A stretch of DNA of 64,000 bases from Obesumbacterium proteus (GTDB lineage Bacteria; Pseudomonadota; Gammaproteobacteria; Enterobacterales; Enterobacteriaceae): NCBI RefSeq assembly GCF_001586165.1, contig NZ_CP014608.1, positions 4,030,001-4,094,000 on the forward strand, written 5' to 3'. The position numbers and the translations under genes are program-made. Positions 1 to 9,018 of this stretch are shown piece after piece. Each line of letters starts with the position of its first letter. The stretch's first letter is position 1. The notes beneath the pieces were generated by a model. That model did no database searches. It was not told the DNA's origin and saw only the letters and a list, made by a program, of their open reading frames with translations.

Positions 1-92
1 GTGAGCAACATCAGTGTCACTGACAATATCGGTGCGATATCGGTAAACATGAAGTGAGTTTGATTTATCGAAAAAGTTTGCGGCGTCTCAAA

Positions 93-127
93 CAAAAACG
101 CCCAGCGATTATCGCTGGGCGTTTCGT
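93..127 (-). terminator. Intrinsic terminator downstream of acrZ
   Basis: A 9-bp perfect stem (CGCCCAGCG / CGCTGGGCG) with a short ATTAT-type loop is followed, read on the minus strand, by TTTTTG. It lies 15 nt beyond the acrZ stop. The plus-strand side has only three T residues, so it works best for minus-strand transcripts. Confidence 0.8.
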
Positions 128-141
128 AAAAATATCACGTT

Positions 142-291
142 TTAGTGATTAGAACGTTTTTCATCAGAATGACCAACGCCGGAGACAATGTTAAACACTT
201 CTCCCAAGCCATAAATCAAGCCAAGAATGGCAGCCATAACCACGGGAACCATGATTGCAGCAAATACCAGACTCTTTAATAATTCCAACAT
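142..291 (-). CDS. acrZ: AcrZ, small AcrAB-TolC accessory protein
   Basis: A 49-residue inner-membrane protein that binds AcrB and changes which drugs the AcrAB-TolC pump exports. The product starts MLELLKSLVFAAIMVPVVMA and is almost one long hydrophobic helix (residues 5-30) followed by a short polar tail. That sequence and length match the enterobacterial AcrZ (YbhT) family closely. The open frame extends upstream by 13 codons, but the ATG at 291 has a GAGG Shine-Dalgarno 6 nt ahead and gives the family length. It is divergent from modE, as in E. coli, and is followed by an intrinsic terminator. The modABC genes that follow acrZ in E. coli are not in the 141 nt left in the window. Confidence 0.95.
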   Translation of the reverse strand: MLELLKSLVFAAIMVPVVMAAILGLIYGLGEVFNIVSGVGHSDEKRSNH

Positions 292-497
292 AACAGCCTC
301 ACTCAGTGTTGGTTGCAGCAATTCAGCCACACTATCTCATACTGACTCATAATACAGAATCTCGCTGCATATATTAAACAGCTTAGCGCAAATTGTACGC
401 CCTAAACGTGCGGTCTGAAGTTATTCGCATATGCGGTTTGCGTCTTGGGGGCGTTATCAGCGAAAATGAAAGCATAACCTGTGAAGGATGAACCCTA

Positions 498-1289
498 ATG
501 CAAGCCGAAATTTTACTGACGCTAAAACTCCAGCAACGCCTGTTTGCCGATCCGCGTCGGATTGAATTACTCAAACAGGTCCGCCACACCGGTTCTATCA
601 GTCAGGGCGCGAAGCTAGCTGGGATCAGCTACAAAAGCGCTTGGGATGCCGTGAATGAGATGAACCAGCTTTCCGAAGAGTCATTGGTCGATCGCGCAAC
701 CGGCGGTAAAGGCGGCGGCGGTGCCAAAATCACCCGCTACGGCGAGCGCCTGATTGCCCTTTACGATCTTCTTGGGCAGATCCAGCAAAAAGCGTTCGAC
801 GTACTAAACAAAGACGATCTTCCCCTAGACAGCCTGCTAGCCGCGATCGCGCGTTTCTCTTTACAAACCAGCGCCCGTAACCAGTTTTTTGGTACCGTCA
901 CCGAACGCGACCACCAGCAGGTACAGCAGCACATCAGCGTACTGCTCGCCGATGGAAAAACCTTGCTGCGCGCCGCCATCACGGAGCAAAGCGCCGAGCG
1001 TTTAGCGCTGGCTCCCGGTAAAGAAGTATTGGTATTAATCAAAGCCCCGTGGGTGAAATTAACCACCGACGCGGCGCTCGCTCATGCCGCAGATAACAAC
1101 TTAACCGGCAAAGTGAGCCACATTCAGTCGGGTGCCGAAAACAGCGAAGTACTGGTACAACTCGACGGCGGCGTTACGCTCTGTTCTACCGTTGATAACC
1201 AAACCATGGCTCATCTGAAGCTAAGCATAGGTGAAACGGTAACGGCGCAGTTCAATGCCGATCAGGTGATTTTGGCCACCTTAGCCTAA
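498..1289 (+). CDS. modE: ModE, molybdate-responsive transcriptional regulator
   Basis: Molybdate-sensing DNA-binding protein that represses molybdate uptake genes and activates some molybdoenzyme genes. At 263 residues it matches the E. coli length. Residues 20-60 hold the winged helix-turn-helix (RRIELLKQVRHTGSISQGAK...SYKSAWDAVN), followed by a Gly-rich wing (GGKGGGGAKIT). The C-terminal half has two MOP-type molybdate-binding repeats (ARNQFFGTV and NLTGKVSHI regions). AAGGA lies about 10 nt before the ATG. It is followed by modF, and fits the molybdenum-dependent NapA encoded further along the window. Confidence 0.96.
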   Translation: MQAEILLTLKLQQRLFADPRRIELLKQVRHTGSISQGAKLAGISYKSAWDAVNEMNQLSEESLVDRATGGKGGGGAKITRYGERLIALYDLLGQIQQKAFDVLNKDDLPLDSLLAAIARFSLQTSARNQFFGTVTERDHQQVQQHISVLLADGKTLLRAAITEQSAERLALAPGKEVLVLIKAPWVKLTTDAALAHAADNNLTGKVSHIQSGAENSEVLVQLDGGVTLCSTVDNQTMAHLKLSIGETVTAQFNADQVILATLA

Positions 1290-1445
1290 ACGCCGACACT
1301 GATAAAATAGCGCTCCCTCTTTAATCGGAGGGATATAGTGCCGTTATCATTCTTTCGTATGAAATCTCCCGCTGCTAGCCTTGACACTCCACGACGCACT
1401 GATTATCCCTAATAGCTGAAAACTTTTTAGGGAGCCGCGTGCCGT

Positions 1446-2913
1446 ATGACCTCATTAAGCTTTAGCCAAGCCCGTTTTCGCCTCGGCGACACTCGAACAC
1501 TTTTTTTTACCCGAACTCACCCTTCATTCTGGCGAGAGCTGGGCATTTGTCGGTGCAAACGGCAGTGGAAAATCAGCGCTGGCGCGGGCGCTCACGCAGG
1601 ACTTACCACAGCTTAATGGCGAAGCAACATCGGCATTCGTTCACCCTATCCGCCTCTCGTTTGAGCAATTGCAAAAGCTTCTTAGCGACGAATGGCAGCG
1701 TAATAACACCGACATGCTTAGCGAAGGTGAAGATGATACCGGCAGCACTACCGCCGAAATTATTCAGTCTGAAGTAAAAGACTCAAAACGCTGCCAACAA
1801 TTAGCCGCTCAGTTTGGTATTGAGCCGTTGCTCGACCGTCGCTTTAAATACCTCTCGACCGGTGAAACGCGTAAAGCTTTGCTGTGCCAAACGCTGATGA
1901 GCCAGCCTGATTTGCTGGTGTTGGACGAACCCTTTGATGGATTAGACGTTAACTCGCGGGCGCAATTAGCGCAGATGCTGCAAATGCTAAACGCTCAGGG
2001 GGTGACTACGGTTTTAGTACTCAACCGGTTTGATGATATCCCTGATTTTATTGAGCATGTTGGGGTACTGGCTGAATGCGAGCTCACCCACGTGGGTAAC
2101 CGTCTAGATGTCCTATCACAGGCATTAGTCGCGCAGCTAGCTCACAGTGAAAACCTTGCGGATATGCGATTGCCTGAAACTGAAGATCCTCGTCAACAGG
2201 ATCAATTACCCCACGATCAGCCACGTATCATTCTTAAAAATGGTCATGTTCACTACAATGATCGCCCCATTCTCAACCATCTTGATTGGCAGGTCGATCC
2301 TCAACAGCATTGGCAAATCGTCGGCCCTAACGGCGCAGGTAAATCTACGCTGCTCAGCTTGATCACCGGCGATCACCCGCAGGGATATAGCAACGATCTC
2401 ACGTTGTTTGGCCGTCGTCGCGGCAGCGGTGAAACCATTTGGGATATCAAAAAACACATTGGCTATGTGAGCAGCAACCTGCATCTGGAATATCGCGTTA
2501 GCATCAGCTTGCGTAACGTCATTTTGTCCGGCTTTTTAGATTCCATTGGTATTTATCAAGCTACGTCCGACAGGCAGGAAAAGCTGACCGACCAATGGCT
2601 GGAAATGCTGGGCATGCAGGCGCTAAGCCATCATCCTTTCCACGATCTCTCATGGGGACAACAGCGTTTGGCGCTGATCGCCCGTGCGTTAGTGAAACAC
2701 CCCGCATTGCTAATTTTAGATGAGCCATTACAAGGGCTTGATCCTATTAACCGCCAACTGGTTAAGCGCTGGATTGATATTCTGATGACCGACGGCAATA
2801 GCCAGCTGCTGTTTGTTTCTCATCACGCAGAAGATGCTCCCGAGTGCATAACCCACCGCCTGACGTTTATCGCCGAAGGCGATACCTATCGGTACCAAAC
2901 CGATCGGTTATAA
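1446..2913 (+). pseudogene. modF: ModF, tandem ABC ATPase, frameshifted in a T8 run
   Basis: Soluble protein of two fused ABC ATPase domains encoded next to modE; its role in molybdate handling is poorly defined. The second domain is intact (Walker A GPNGAGKST, signature LSWGQQRLAL, Walker B LLILDEPLQGLDP). The first domain is broken. From the ATG at 1446 the frame encodes MTSLSFSQARFRLGDTRTL, then goes out of frame in a run of eight T residues at 1501-1508. Removing one T restores FLPELTLHSGESW, Walker A GANGSGKS and continuity to the stop at 2913. No alternative start lies in the downstream frame before Walker A. A GGAG precedes the ATG by 11 nt. The cause could be a real mutation, slippage, or a homopolymer error in the sequence. 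Confidence 0.9.
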
Positions 2914-3040
2914 CGCACTGCTCATCTGCTTTGCCTCTTTTTACAGGGCTTTAGTTACCTTAAAGCCCGCTTCTCAGAGCAGTTAACTAATTTCTCTGTG
3001 TTATCATTCAAGCTTAAATATAAAACACAAAGGAATATCT

Positions 3041-3856
3041 ATGTGGGGTGCTCTAGCCGCTTCCTTAGCCGTGCTTTCATTTCAGCGACAGCTATCTGCT
3101 TTTTTACTTCTTTCTGCTACAGCGCTGGCGTTCAGCCAAGGCATTCTTAATTTTAATGCTTTAGCCTTTATGGCCGTTGTCGTGCTTGCTGGGCTAGCCC
3201 GCTATCGCTGGGAACATCAGCAAAAAGGCGGTTTCAACAGCGAAATATTATTAGTACTGGCCGCAATCGTGCTGTTTCTACACATGGTGCCCGGCTTCAA
3301 TAATCCTAAAATTCTCGACAAAGTGATTGCCGGTCCACACAGCGCGCCGTTCTCGATGTACTACAACTTCGACAAAGCGCTGGTTCCTTTTATTCTCTTA
3401 CTTGCTCTGCCTACCTTATTCCGTGCACCTATTGCAGAGTCACGACCGGCGTGGAATTGGGTTGTGCTTGGCGTTAGCGTTCCGGCTTTATTACTTATCG
3501 CCGTGGCGCTTGGCGGCTTGCGGATTGAACTTCATCAGCCCGCGTGGCTATGGCAATTTGCTCTCGCGAATCTGTTCTTTGTCTCTCTGGCAGAAGAAGC
3601 GCTCTTTCGTGGCTATCTACAGCAGCGCCTCAGCGGCTGGCTAGGTCACCTTCCCGCGCTGTTGATTACGGCGGTTATTTTCGGTTTAGCGCATTTTGCT
3701 GGCGGTTGGCTGATGGTGATTTTTGCTGGATTAGCGGGCGTAATATATGGCCTAGCATGGATGTGGAGCGGTCGGCTATGGGTAGCGACGCTGTTCCACT
3801 TTGCGCTAAATATCATTCATCTCTTGTTCTTTACCTACCCGATGTATCACGCGTAA
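3041..3856 (+). CDS. CPBP-family intramembrane metalloprotease
   Basis: Polytopic membrane protein of 271 residues with about eight hydrophobic segments. It carries the three CPBP (Rce1/Abi-like) motifs: E185-E186-x3-R190 in LAEEALFRGYLQ, F-x3-H218 in FGLAHF, and H253-x3-N257 in LFHFALN. These residues form the putative catalytic centre of the family. The substrate is unknown; family members are linked to prenyl-protein processing or bacteriocin self-immunity. AAAGGA lies 7 nt before the ATG. It is a single gene between modF and the gal promoter with its own terminator, and has no equivalent at this place in E. coli. Confidence 0.85.
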   Translation: MWGALAASLAVLSFQRQLSAFLLLSATALAFSQGILNFNALAFMAVVVLAGLARYRWEHQQKGGFNSEILLVLAAIVLFLHMVPGFNNPKILDKVIAGPHSAPFSMYYNFDKALVPFILLLALPTLFRAPIAESRPAWNWVVLGVSVPALLLIAVALGGLRIELHQPAWLWQFALANLFFVSLAEEALFRGYLQQRLSGWLGHLPALLITAVIFGLAHFAGGWLMVIFAGLAGVIYGLAWMWSGRLWVATLFHFALNIIHLLFFTYPMYHA

Positions 3857-3878
3857 TTCTTAAATTAGTCTGCCTCAC

Positions 3879-3907
3879 GGGTCTTCGTCAGAAGGCCCTA
3901 TTTTTAT
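3879..3907 (+). terminator. Intrinsic terminator after the CPBP gene
   Basis: GGGTCTTC and GAAGGCCC pair as an 8-bp stem (one G-U) around the loop GTCA, followed by TATTTTTAT. It lies 22 nt past the stop of the CPBP protease gene and insulates it from the gal promoter. Confidence 0.65.
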
Positions 3908-3932
3908 CGCTCACGCTTTTATATTTTTCACT

Positions 3933-3948
3933 GTGTAACCGTTACCAC
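3933..3948. promoter_or_regulatory. Putative third GalR/GalS operator
   Basis: GTGTAACCGTTACCAC fits the GalR consensus (GTGTAANCGNTTNCAC) at all but one fixed position. It is 14/16 identical to the reverse complement of the internal gal operator at 4146. Its centre lies 101 bp upstream of the external operator centre. The E. coli gal promoter is classically described with only two operators, so this one is an inference. Confidence 0.6.
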
Positions 3949-4033
3949 TCATTCTCGATTTATCTGAACTTGCAGACAGCTTTGTCACACCTCACAATAG
4001 ACCTTTATCGGAATCTAAGCCGTTTGCATTGTT

Positions 4034-4049
4034 GTGTAAACGATTCCAT
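4034..4049. promoter_or_regulatory. gal external operator (OE) with adjacent CRP site and promoter
   Basis: GTGTAAACGATTCCAT differs from the E. coli OE as I recall it only in its last base. Just downstream a CRP-like half site (TCACC at 4064) is followed, after the same 16-nt spacing as in E. coli, by CATGCTACCTTT at 4086. That corresponds to the overlapping gal P1/P2 -10 region. The architecture indicates GalR/GalS repression and cAMP-CRP control of galETKM. Confidence 0.85.
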
Positions 4050-4126
4050 TTATTTAGCATAGATCACCTTTTTCACGGTTTTCTCATGCTACCTTTACTG
4101 CATTGAATGTTCCAAAGGAGCGAATC

Positions 4127-5143
4127 ATGATTGTTTTAGTTACTGGTGGTAGCGGTTACATTGGCAGCCATACCTGCGTACAGTTAATCACCGCTGGGCA
4201 TACGCCGATCATCTTAGACAATCTTTGCAATAGCAAAGCCAGCGTTTTGGAACGCATCAACACCCTGACCGGCACCACGCCAACCCTTTATCAAGGTGAC
4301 ATTCGCGATCGCTTGTTGCTTGACCGTATTTTCGCGGAAAACCAGATTGATTCGGTGATCCACTTTGCAGGGCTAAAAGCCGTCGGTGAATCAGTACAAA
4401 AACCGCTGGAATACTACGATAACAACGTTAGCGGTACGTTAACGCTGCTAGAAGCAATGCGCGAAGCGAATGTCAAAAATATGATTTTCAGCTCTTCCGC
4501 AACCGTGTATGGCGATCAGTCAAAAATTCCTTACGTTGAAGATTTCCCTACCGGAAACCCATCAAGCCCTTATGGCCGCAGCAAACTGATGGTTGAGCAA
4601 ATCCTCGAAGACCTGCACCGTGCCGATCCGGAATGGAGCGTTAGCCTGTTGCGCTATTTCAATCCGGTTGGCGCTCACCCATCTGGATTGATGGGTGAAG
4701 ACCCGCAGGGCATTCCTAATAACCTGATGCCGTATATCGCTCAGGTTGCCGTTGGCCGCCGTGATTCTCTAGCTATCTTCGGCAATGACTATCCGACCGA
4801 AGATGGCACTGGCGTACGTGATTACATCCACGTCGTCGATTTAGCCGACGGGCATTTGGCCGCACTCAACGTGATGACGAACAAGCCCGGCGTGCATATT
4901 TACAACCTTGGCGCAGGCGTGGGTTATAGCGTGCTGCAAGTGGTTAACGCCTTCAGCAAAGCCTGTGGCAAACCGGTGAATTACCACTTTGCACCGCGTC
5001 GCGCAGGCGATCTTGCCGCGTACTGGGCGGATTCAACCCGCGCAGACAAAGACCTCAACTGGCGCGTCACCCGCACGCTGGACGATATGGCGCAGGACAC
5101 CTGGCGCTGGCAGTCACAGAATCCGCAGGGCTATCCCGAATAA
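4127..5143 (+). CDS. galE: GalE, UDP-glucose 4-epimerase
   Basis: Interconverts UDP-galactose and UDP-glucose in the Leloir pathway, using bound NAD; it also supplies UDP-galactose for surface polysaccharide. The Rossmann motif GGSGYIG is at residues 7-13. The catalytic S/T-Y-x3-K appears as SSATVYG and YGRSKLMVEQ. At 338 residues the length equals E. coli GalE when translation starts at the ATG at 4127, preceded by AAAGGAG; an upstream in-frame ATG at 4103 lacks a ribosome site. It is first in galETKM. The internal gal operator lies inside codons 7-12. Confidence 0.97.
   Translation: MIVLVTGGSGYIGSHTCVQLITAGHTPIILDNLCNSKASVLERINTLTGTTPTLYQGDIRDRLLLDRIFAENQIDSVIHFAGLKAVGESVQKPLEYYDNNVSGTLTLLEAMREANVKNMIFSSSATVYGDQSKIPYVEDFPTGNPSSPYGRSKLMVEQILEDLHRADPEWSVSLLRYFNPVGAHPSGLMGEDPQGIPNNLMPYIAQVAVGRRDSLAIFGNDYPTEDGTGVRDYIHVVDLADGHLAALNVMTNKPGVHIYNLGAGVGYSVLQVVNAFSKACGKPVNYHFAPRRAGDLAAYWADSTRADKDLNWRVTRTLDDMAQDTWRWQSQNPQGYPE
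4146..4161. promoter_or_regulatory. gal internal operator (OI) inside galE
   Basis: GTGGTAGCGGTTACAT, within the codons for the GalE Rossmann loop, is identical to the E. coli internal operator as I recall it. Its centre is 112 bp from the OE centre, about the spacing used for GalR looping in E. coli, so the DNA loop is likely conserved. Confidence 0.85.
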
Positions 5144-5175
5144 GTACCTGAATAATATTTAAAGGAGCACCGATA

Positions 5176-6225
5176 ATGACCACATTTAATCCGGTCGATC
5201 ACCCTCATCGCCGTTATAACCCATTGACCGATCAGTGGGTGTTGGTCTCTCCGCACCGTGCCAAACGCCCGTGGCAGGGTGCACAGGAAACGCCGTCGAA
5301 TCAAACGCTGCCACAGCATGATCCAGACTGTTTTCTGTGTGCGGGCAATACGCGTGTTACCGGCGATAAAAATCCCGATTACACCGGCACCTATGTTTTT
5401 ACTAACGACTTTGCGGCGCTGATGCCAGATACCCCAGACGCACCGCAAAACAACGATCCTCTAATGCGCTGTGAGAGCGCGCGTGGTACCAGCCGCGTTA
5501 TCTGTTTCTCACCCGATCACAGCAAAACGTTGCCCGAACTTTCCTTACCGGCTCTTGAAGAGATTGTGAAGACTTGGCAAACGCAAAGCGCCGATCTTGG
5601 GAAAACCTATCCGTGGGTGCAGGTATTTGAAAATAAAGGCGCCGCGATGGGCTGTTCTAACCCGCATCCGCACGGACAAATTTGGGCTAATAGTTTCCTC
5701 CCTAATGAAGCTGCGCGCGAAGATCGCCTACAGCAAACCTATTTCGAACAGCATAAAACGCCGATGCTGCTGGACTATGCCAAGCGCGAAATGGCCGACG
5801 GCAGCCGTACCGTGGTGGAAACCGAACATTGGATTGCCGTGGTTCCGTACTGGGCCGCGTGGCCTTTTGAAACGCTGTTGCTGCCGAAAACGCATATCTT
5901 GCGCATTACCGATCTCAATGCAGAGCAGCGTGCCGATTTAGCCATTGCATTGAAAAAACTCACCAGCCGCTACGACAACCTGTTCCAGTGCTCTTTCCCT
6001 TACTCTATGGGCTGGCACGGTGCACCGTTCCATGAGGTTGACTGTGTTCACTGGCAGTTGCACGCACATTTCTATCCCCCACTGTTGCGCTCTGCAACCG
6101 TGCGTAAATTTATGGTCGGCTACGAAATGCTGGCCGAAACTCAGCGCGATTTAACGCCTGAGCAAGCCGCTGAACGTCTACGCGCAGTAAGTGACGTCCA
6201 TTACCGTGAAGCCAACGTCAAATAA
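5176..6225 (+). CDS. galT: GalT, galactose-1-phosphate uridylyltransferase
   Basis: Transfers UMP from UDP-glucose to galactose-1-phosphate through a covalent uridylyl-histidine. The product has 349 residues. The active-site HPH is in NPHPHGQIWAN (around residue 165). Zinc-ligand cysteines are in FLCAGNTRVTGD, and the C-terminal HEVDCVHWQLHAHFYPP block is present. A strong AAAGGAG precedes the ATG. It lies 32 nt after galE and 10 nt before galK in the same operon. Confidence 0.97.
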   Translation: MTTFNPVDHPHRRYNPLTDQWVLVSPHRAKRPWQGAQETPSNQTLPQHDPDCFLCAGNTRVTGDKNPDYTGTYVFTNDFAALMPDTPDAPQNNDPLMRCESARGTSRVICFSPDHSKTLPELSLPALEEIVKTWQTQSADLGKTYPWVQVFENKGAAMGCSNPHPHGQIWANSFLPNEAAREDRLQQTYFEQHKTPMLLDYAKREMADGSRTVVETEHWIAVVPYWAAWPFETLLLPKTHILRITDLNAEQRADLAIALKKLTSRYDNLFQCSFPYSMGWHGAPFHEVDCVHWQLHAHFYPPLLRSATVRKFMVGYEMLAETQRDLTPEQAAERLRAVSDVHYREANVK

Positions 6226-6235
6226 GGAAACGAAA

Positions 6236-7393
6236 ATGAGTCTGCAACAACTTACTACCGTGACACAGGATATTTTTAATCGTTATTTTGGCTATGCTCC
6301 GGCAATGACGGTACAAGCTCCCGGCCGTGTGAACCTGATCGGCGAGCATACGGATTACAACGATGGTTTCGTCTTACCCTGCGCTATCGATTATCAAACC
6401 GTGATTAGCTGCGCTAAGCGTGACGATCGCAAAGTGCGCGTGATTGCCGCCGACTACGATAATCAACAAGATGAATTCTCTCTTGATGCCCCATTTGAAT
6501 CCCATCCCACCATGATGTGGAGCAACTACGTGCGCGGCGTACTGAAATATCTGCAAATCCGCAATCCTAACTTCGGCGGCGCAGACCTAGTGATCAGCGG
6601 CAACGTACCACAAGGTGCCGGGCTGAGTTCATCGGCTTCGCTTGAGGTTGCCGTGGGGCAGGCCTTCCAAGCACTGTACGATCTGCCTTTAGACGGCGTT
6701 CAGTTGGCGTTAAACGGACAGGAAGCGGAAAACAAGTTTGTCGGCTGCAACTGCGGCATCATGGATCAGCTGATCTCCGCGCTGGGCGAAGAAAAGCACG
6801 CGCTGCTGATTGACTGCCGCTCGCTGGCGACGCGTTCGGTTCCTATGCCAAAAGACGTGGCCATCGTGATTATCAATTCCAACGTTAAGCGTGGATTGGT
6901 CGATAGCGAATACAATACTCGCCGTCAGCAATGCGAAGCCGCAGCGCAGTATTTCAATGTAAAAGCCCTGCGTGATGTCACGCTGGCCGAATTCGAAGCC
7001 AAACAGGCGGGATTGGAAGCACTGACCGCACGCCGCGCCCGTCATGTGATCACTGAAAATGACCGCACTGAAGCCGCTGCCAAAGCGCTTGCCGCAGGCG
7101 ATCTCAAACTGATGGGCACATTGATGGCGGAATCTCATGCTTCAATGCGCGATGATTTTGAAATCACCGTTAAACCTATCGATACGCTGGTTGAAATTGT
7201 GAAGGACGTCATCGGAGAACGCGGCGGTGTTCGCATGACCGGCGGCGGCTTTGGCGGCTGTATCGTCGCCCTGATGCCGTTAGACTTGGTTGAGGAAGTT
7301 CGTGCTACCGTTGAGCGCGAATATCCAGCGCAAACCGGCCTGAAAGAAACCTTCTATGTCTGCTATCCATCACAAGGAGCCAGCGTATGCTAA
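6236..7393 (+). CDS. galK: GalK, galactokinase
   Basis: Phosphorylates galactose with ATP to galactose-1-phosphate. It shows the three GHMP-kinase signatures: galactose-binding GRVNLIGEHTDYNDGF near residue 28, the phosphate loop GAGLSSSASLEV near 125, and GGGFGGCIVAL near 335. The start at 6236 (MSLQQLTTV) is preceded by AAGGAA and gives 385 residues, near the family length. An earlier in-frame ATG would overlap the galT end and has no ribosome site. Its stop overlaps the galM start by 7 bp. Confidence 0.97.
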   Translation: MSLQQLTTVTQDIFNRYFGYAPAMTVQAPGRVNLIGEHTDYNDGFVLPCAIDYQTVISCAKRDDRKVRVIAADYDNQQDEFSLDAPFESHPTMMWSNYVRGVLKYLQIRNPNFGGADLVISGNVPQGAGLSSSASLEVAVGQAFQALYDLPLDGVQLALNGQEAENKFVGCNCGIMDQLISALGEEKHALLIDCRSLATRSVPMPKDVAIVIINSNVKRGLVDSEYNTRRQQCEAAAQYFNVKALRDVTLAEFEAKQAGLEALTARRARHVITENDRTEAAAKALAAGDLKLMGTLMAESHASMRDDFEITVKPIDTLVEIVKDVIGERGGVRMTGGGFGGCIVALMPLDLVEEVRATVEREYPAQTGLKETFYVCYPSQGASVC

Positions 7394-8442
7394 ATTTCGC
7401 TGATACCTCCCGAGCACCGGACGGCGAACCGTTTCAATTCACCACGCTAACCAACGCCGCTGGCAGCATTGCCACTTTTATGGACTGGGGCGCAACGTGG
7501 CTTTCATGCCAGATCGCACTGAGCGACGGCAGTCTGCGTGAAGTTTTGCTCGGCTGCCAAACGCCCGAGCAGTTTACCGAACAGGGCGCTTTTTTGGGGG
7601 CTACGGTAGGTCGTTATGCCAACCGTATCGCTAAAGCACAGTATGTGTATCAAGGTGAAACCGTCGTTTTACATCCGAGCCAAGGCGAAAACCAGCTTCA
7701 CGGCGGGCCAGAAGGATTCGACAAACGCCGTTGGAAACGCATTTCACACGATACCCAACATGTGACCTATCAGTTGGACTCTGCCGATGGCGATCAGGGT
7801 TTCCCAGGCAACCTCATTGCTCAAGCAACCTATCGGCTCACGGAAGATAACCGCGTTGAGATTAGCTGGCAGGCAAAAGTGGATAAGACCTGTCCGGTGA
7901 ATTTAACCAACCATGCCTATTTCAATTTAGACGGCGATGGCTGCACGACCGATGCATTAGCGCAAAAGCTACAGCTTTTTGCCGATCACTATCTTCCGGT
8001 GGAAAGCGACGGGATCCCCTGCGGAGATCTTACCGATGTCAGTGGCTCAGGCATGGATTTCCGTAAGGCGAAAACCGTGCAACAGGATCTGCTAAAAGAT
8101 CGCTGCCAGCAGCGCGTGAAAGGCTACGATCACGCCTATTTGCTGCACAGCACCTGTCATCATGCAGAACACCCTGCCGCAATACTTACCGCAGCCGACG
8201 CTAAGCTAGAGATGCAGGTTTTTACCGATGCCCCTGCGCTTCAGCTCTACAGCGGTAACTTTTTGGCCGGAACGCCCGATCGCCGCGGAGCGCAATATGC
8301 GGCTTATGCTGGTGTGGCATTAGAAAGTGAGTTTTTACCTGACAGCCCGAATCATCCTGAATGGCCACAGCCGGATTGCTTTATTAAGCCGGGTGAGGTT
8401 TATCAAGCGGCAACAACGTATTGGTTTGTGGTGAAGGGATAG
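7387..8442 (+). CDS. galM: GalM, aldose 1-epimerase (mutarotase)
   Basis: Interconverts alpha- and beta-D-galactose, feeding GalK its preferred anomer. At 351 residues it has the mutarotase hallmarks: LGATVGRYANRIA, the substrate-binding histidine in NQLHGGPEGFDKR, catalytic-histidine region VNLTNHAYFNL, and acidic residue region ALESEFLPDSPNHP near the C-terminus. AAGGAG lies upstream and it overlaps galK by 7 bp (translational coupling). It closes galETKM; the gpmA neighbour seen in E. coli is absent and the structured repeat follows instead. Confidence 0.96.
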   Translation: MLNFADTSRAPDGEPFQFTTLTNAAGSIATFMDWGATWLSCQIALSDGSLREVLLGCQTPEQFTEQGAFLGATVGRYANRIAKAQYVYQGETVVLHPSQGENQLHGGPEGFDKRRWKRISHDTQHVTYQLDSADGDQGFPGNLIAQATYRLTEDNRVEISWQAKVDKTCPVNLTNHAYFNLDGDGCTTDALAQKLQLFADHYLPVESDGIPCGDLTDVSGSGMDFRKAKTVQQDLLKDRCQQRVKGYDHAYLLHSTCHHAEHPAAILTAADAKLEMQVFTDAPALQLYSGNFLAGTPDRRGAQYAAYAGVALESEFLPDSPNHPEWPQPDCFIKPGEVYQAATTYWFVVKG

Positions 8443-8468
8443 CAGCCCAAATATAGGTATGACATAAA

Positions 8469-8902
8469 TTACGTCCGCCCAAAATATTGAGTCTTACATC
8501 TACACCGTACAGGCGTCCGTGTTAGGGGGCCAATCGCCGCCCCCTAACAACCCGGCTTGGCACCGTTCTTCAGCCTGCTTCGCAGGTTCCCTCATCTCGT
8601 CATTCCGGCTTTAACGGAACGAACGGCAATCGCCATCCTGGCTCCTCCGTTCTTTCGCCGACATCCCTGTCGCCGAATCCTAGCCTTCATTCCTCTATTC
8701 GGCTGAAAAACAACGTGCCGGAAAAGGTCAAAATCAAATTCAAAAGATTTTATTTGTTTATGTCTTGGGAGAAAGAGCAACGCTAACAGGATGTTAGCGT
8801 TAGGGGAGGAGGCGCCAAGGATGGCGCATGCCGACCCGGCGCGGAGATGGCGTCTCGGATAAAAGCGCGAGAGTGCAGAGACCACGCGCTGGTGGTCTCT
8901 GC
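8469..8902 (+). repeat. Structured intergenic repeat, copy A (~434 bp)
   Basis: This matches, in inverted orientation, the segment 56147-56583 along its whole length. It starts TTACGTCCGCC. In order it contains a GTTAGGGGGC/GCCCCCTAAC hairpin (near 8522), a CGCCGACA/TGTCGCCG hairpin (near 8658), an AACGCTAACA/TGTTAGCGTT hairpin (near 8779), and an 11-bp terminal hairpin (8875-8902) with loop GCGCTG. It lies between the convergent 3' ends of galM and napC, where the gal and nap blocks join. No convincing coding frame runs through it; the rest of 8443-9018 holds nothing else I recognise. Confidence 0.8.
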
Positions 8903-9018
8903 CCGTATGCCTTCACCAATGCAGCAATGAAGCTCGGTATGAACTGGCAGACGGAATATTACACGAATACACCATAAGTCATCGGCATACCGAATCTCAT
9001 GCCTGCACCACAGAACGC

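Noticed and set aside
1..57. Open plus-strand frame entering from the left edge (18 codons to TGA), and an ATG frame on the minus strand from position 50.
   Set aside because: Too short to identify; neither has a recognisable motif or a good ribosome site, so I make no call.
2946..2968. GGGCTTTA/TAAAGCCC hairpin after modF as a terminator.
   Set aside because: The stem is good, but no T run follows on either strand, so I could not call it an intrinsic terminator.
8592..8885. 97-residue minus-strand frame inside copy A.
   Set aside because: It lies wholly in the structured repeat, is not kept in copy B because of indels, and resembles no family.
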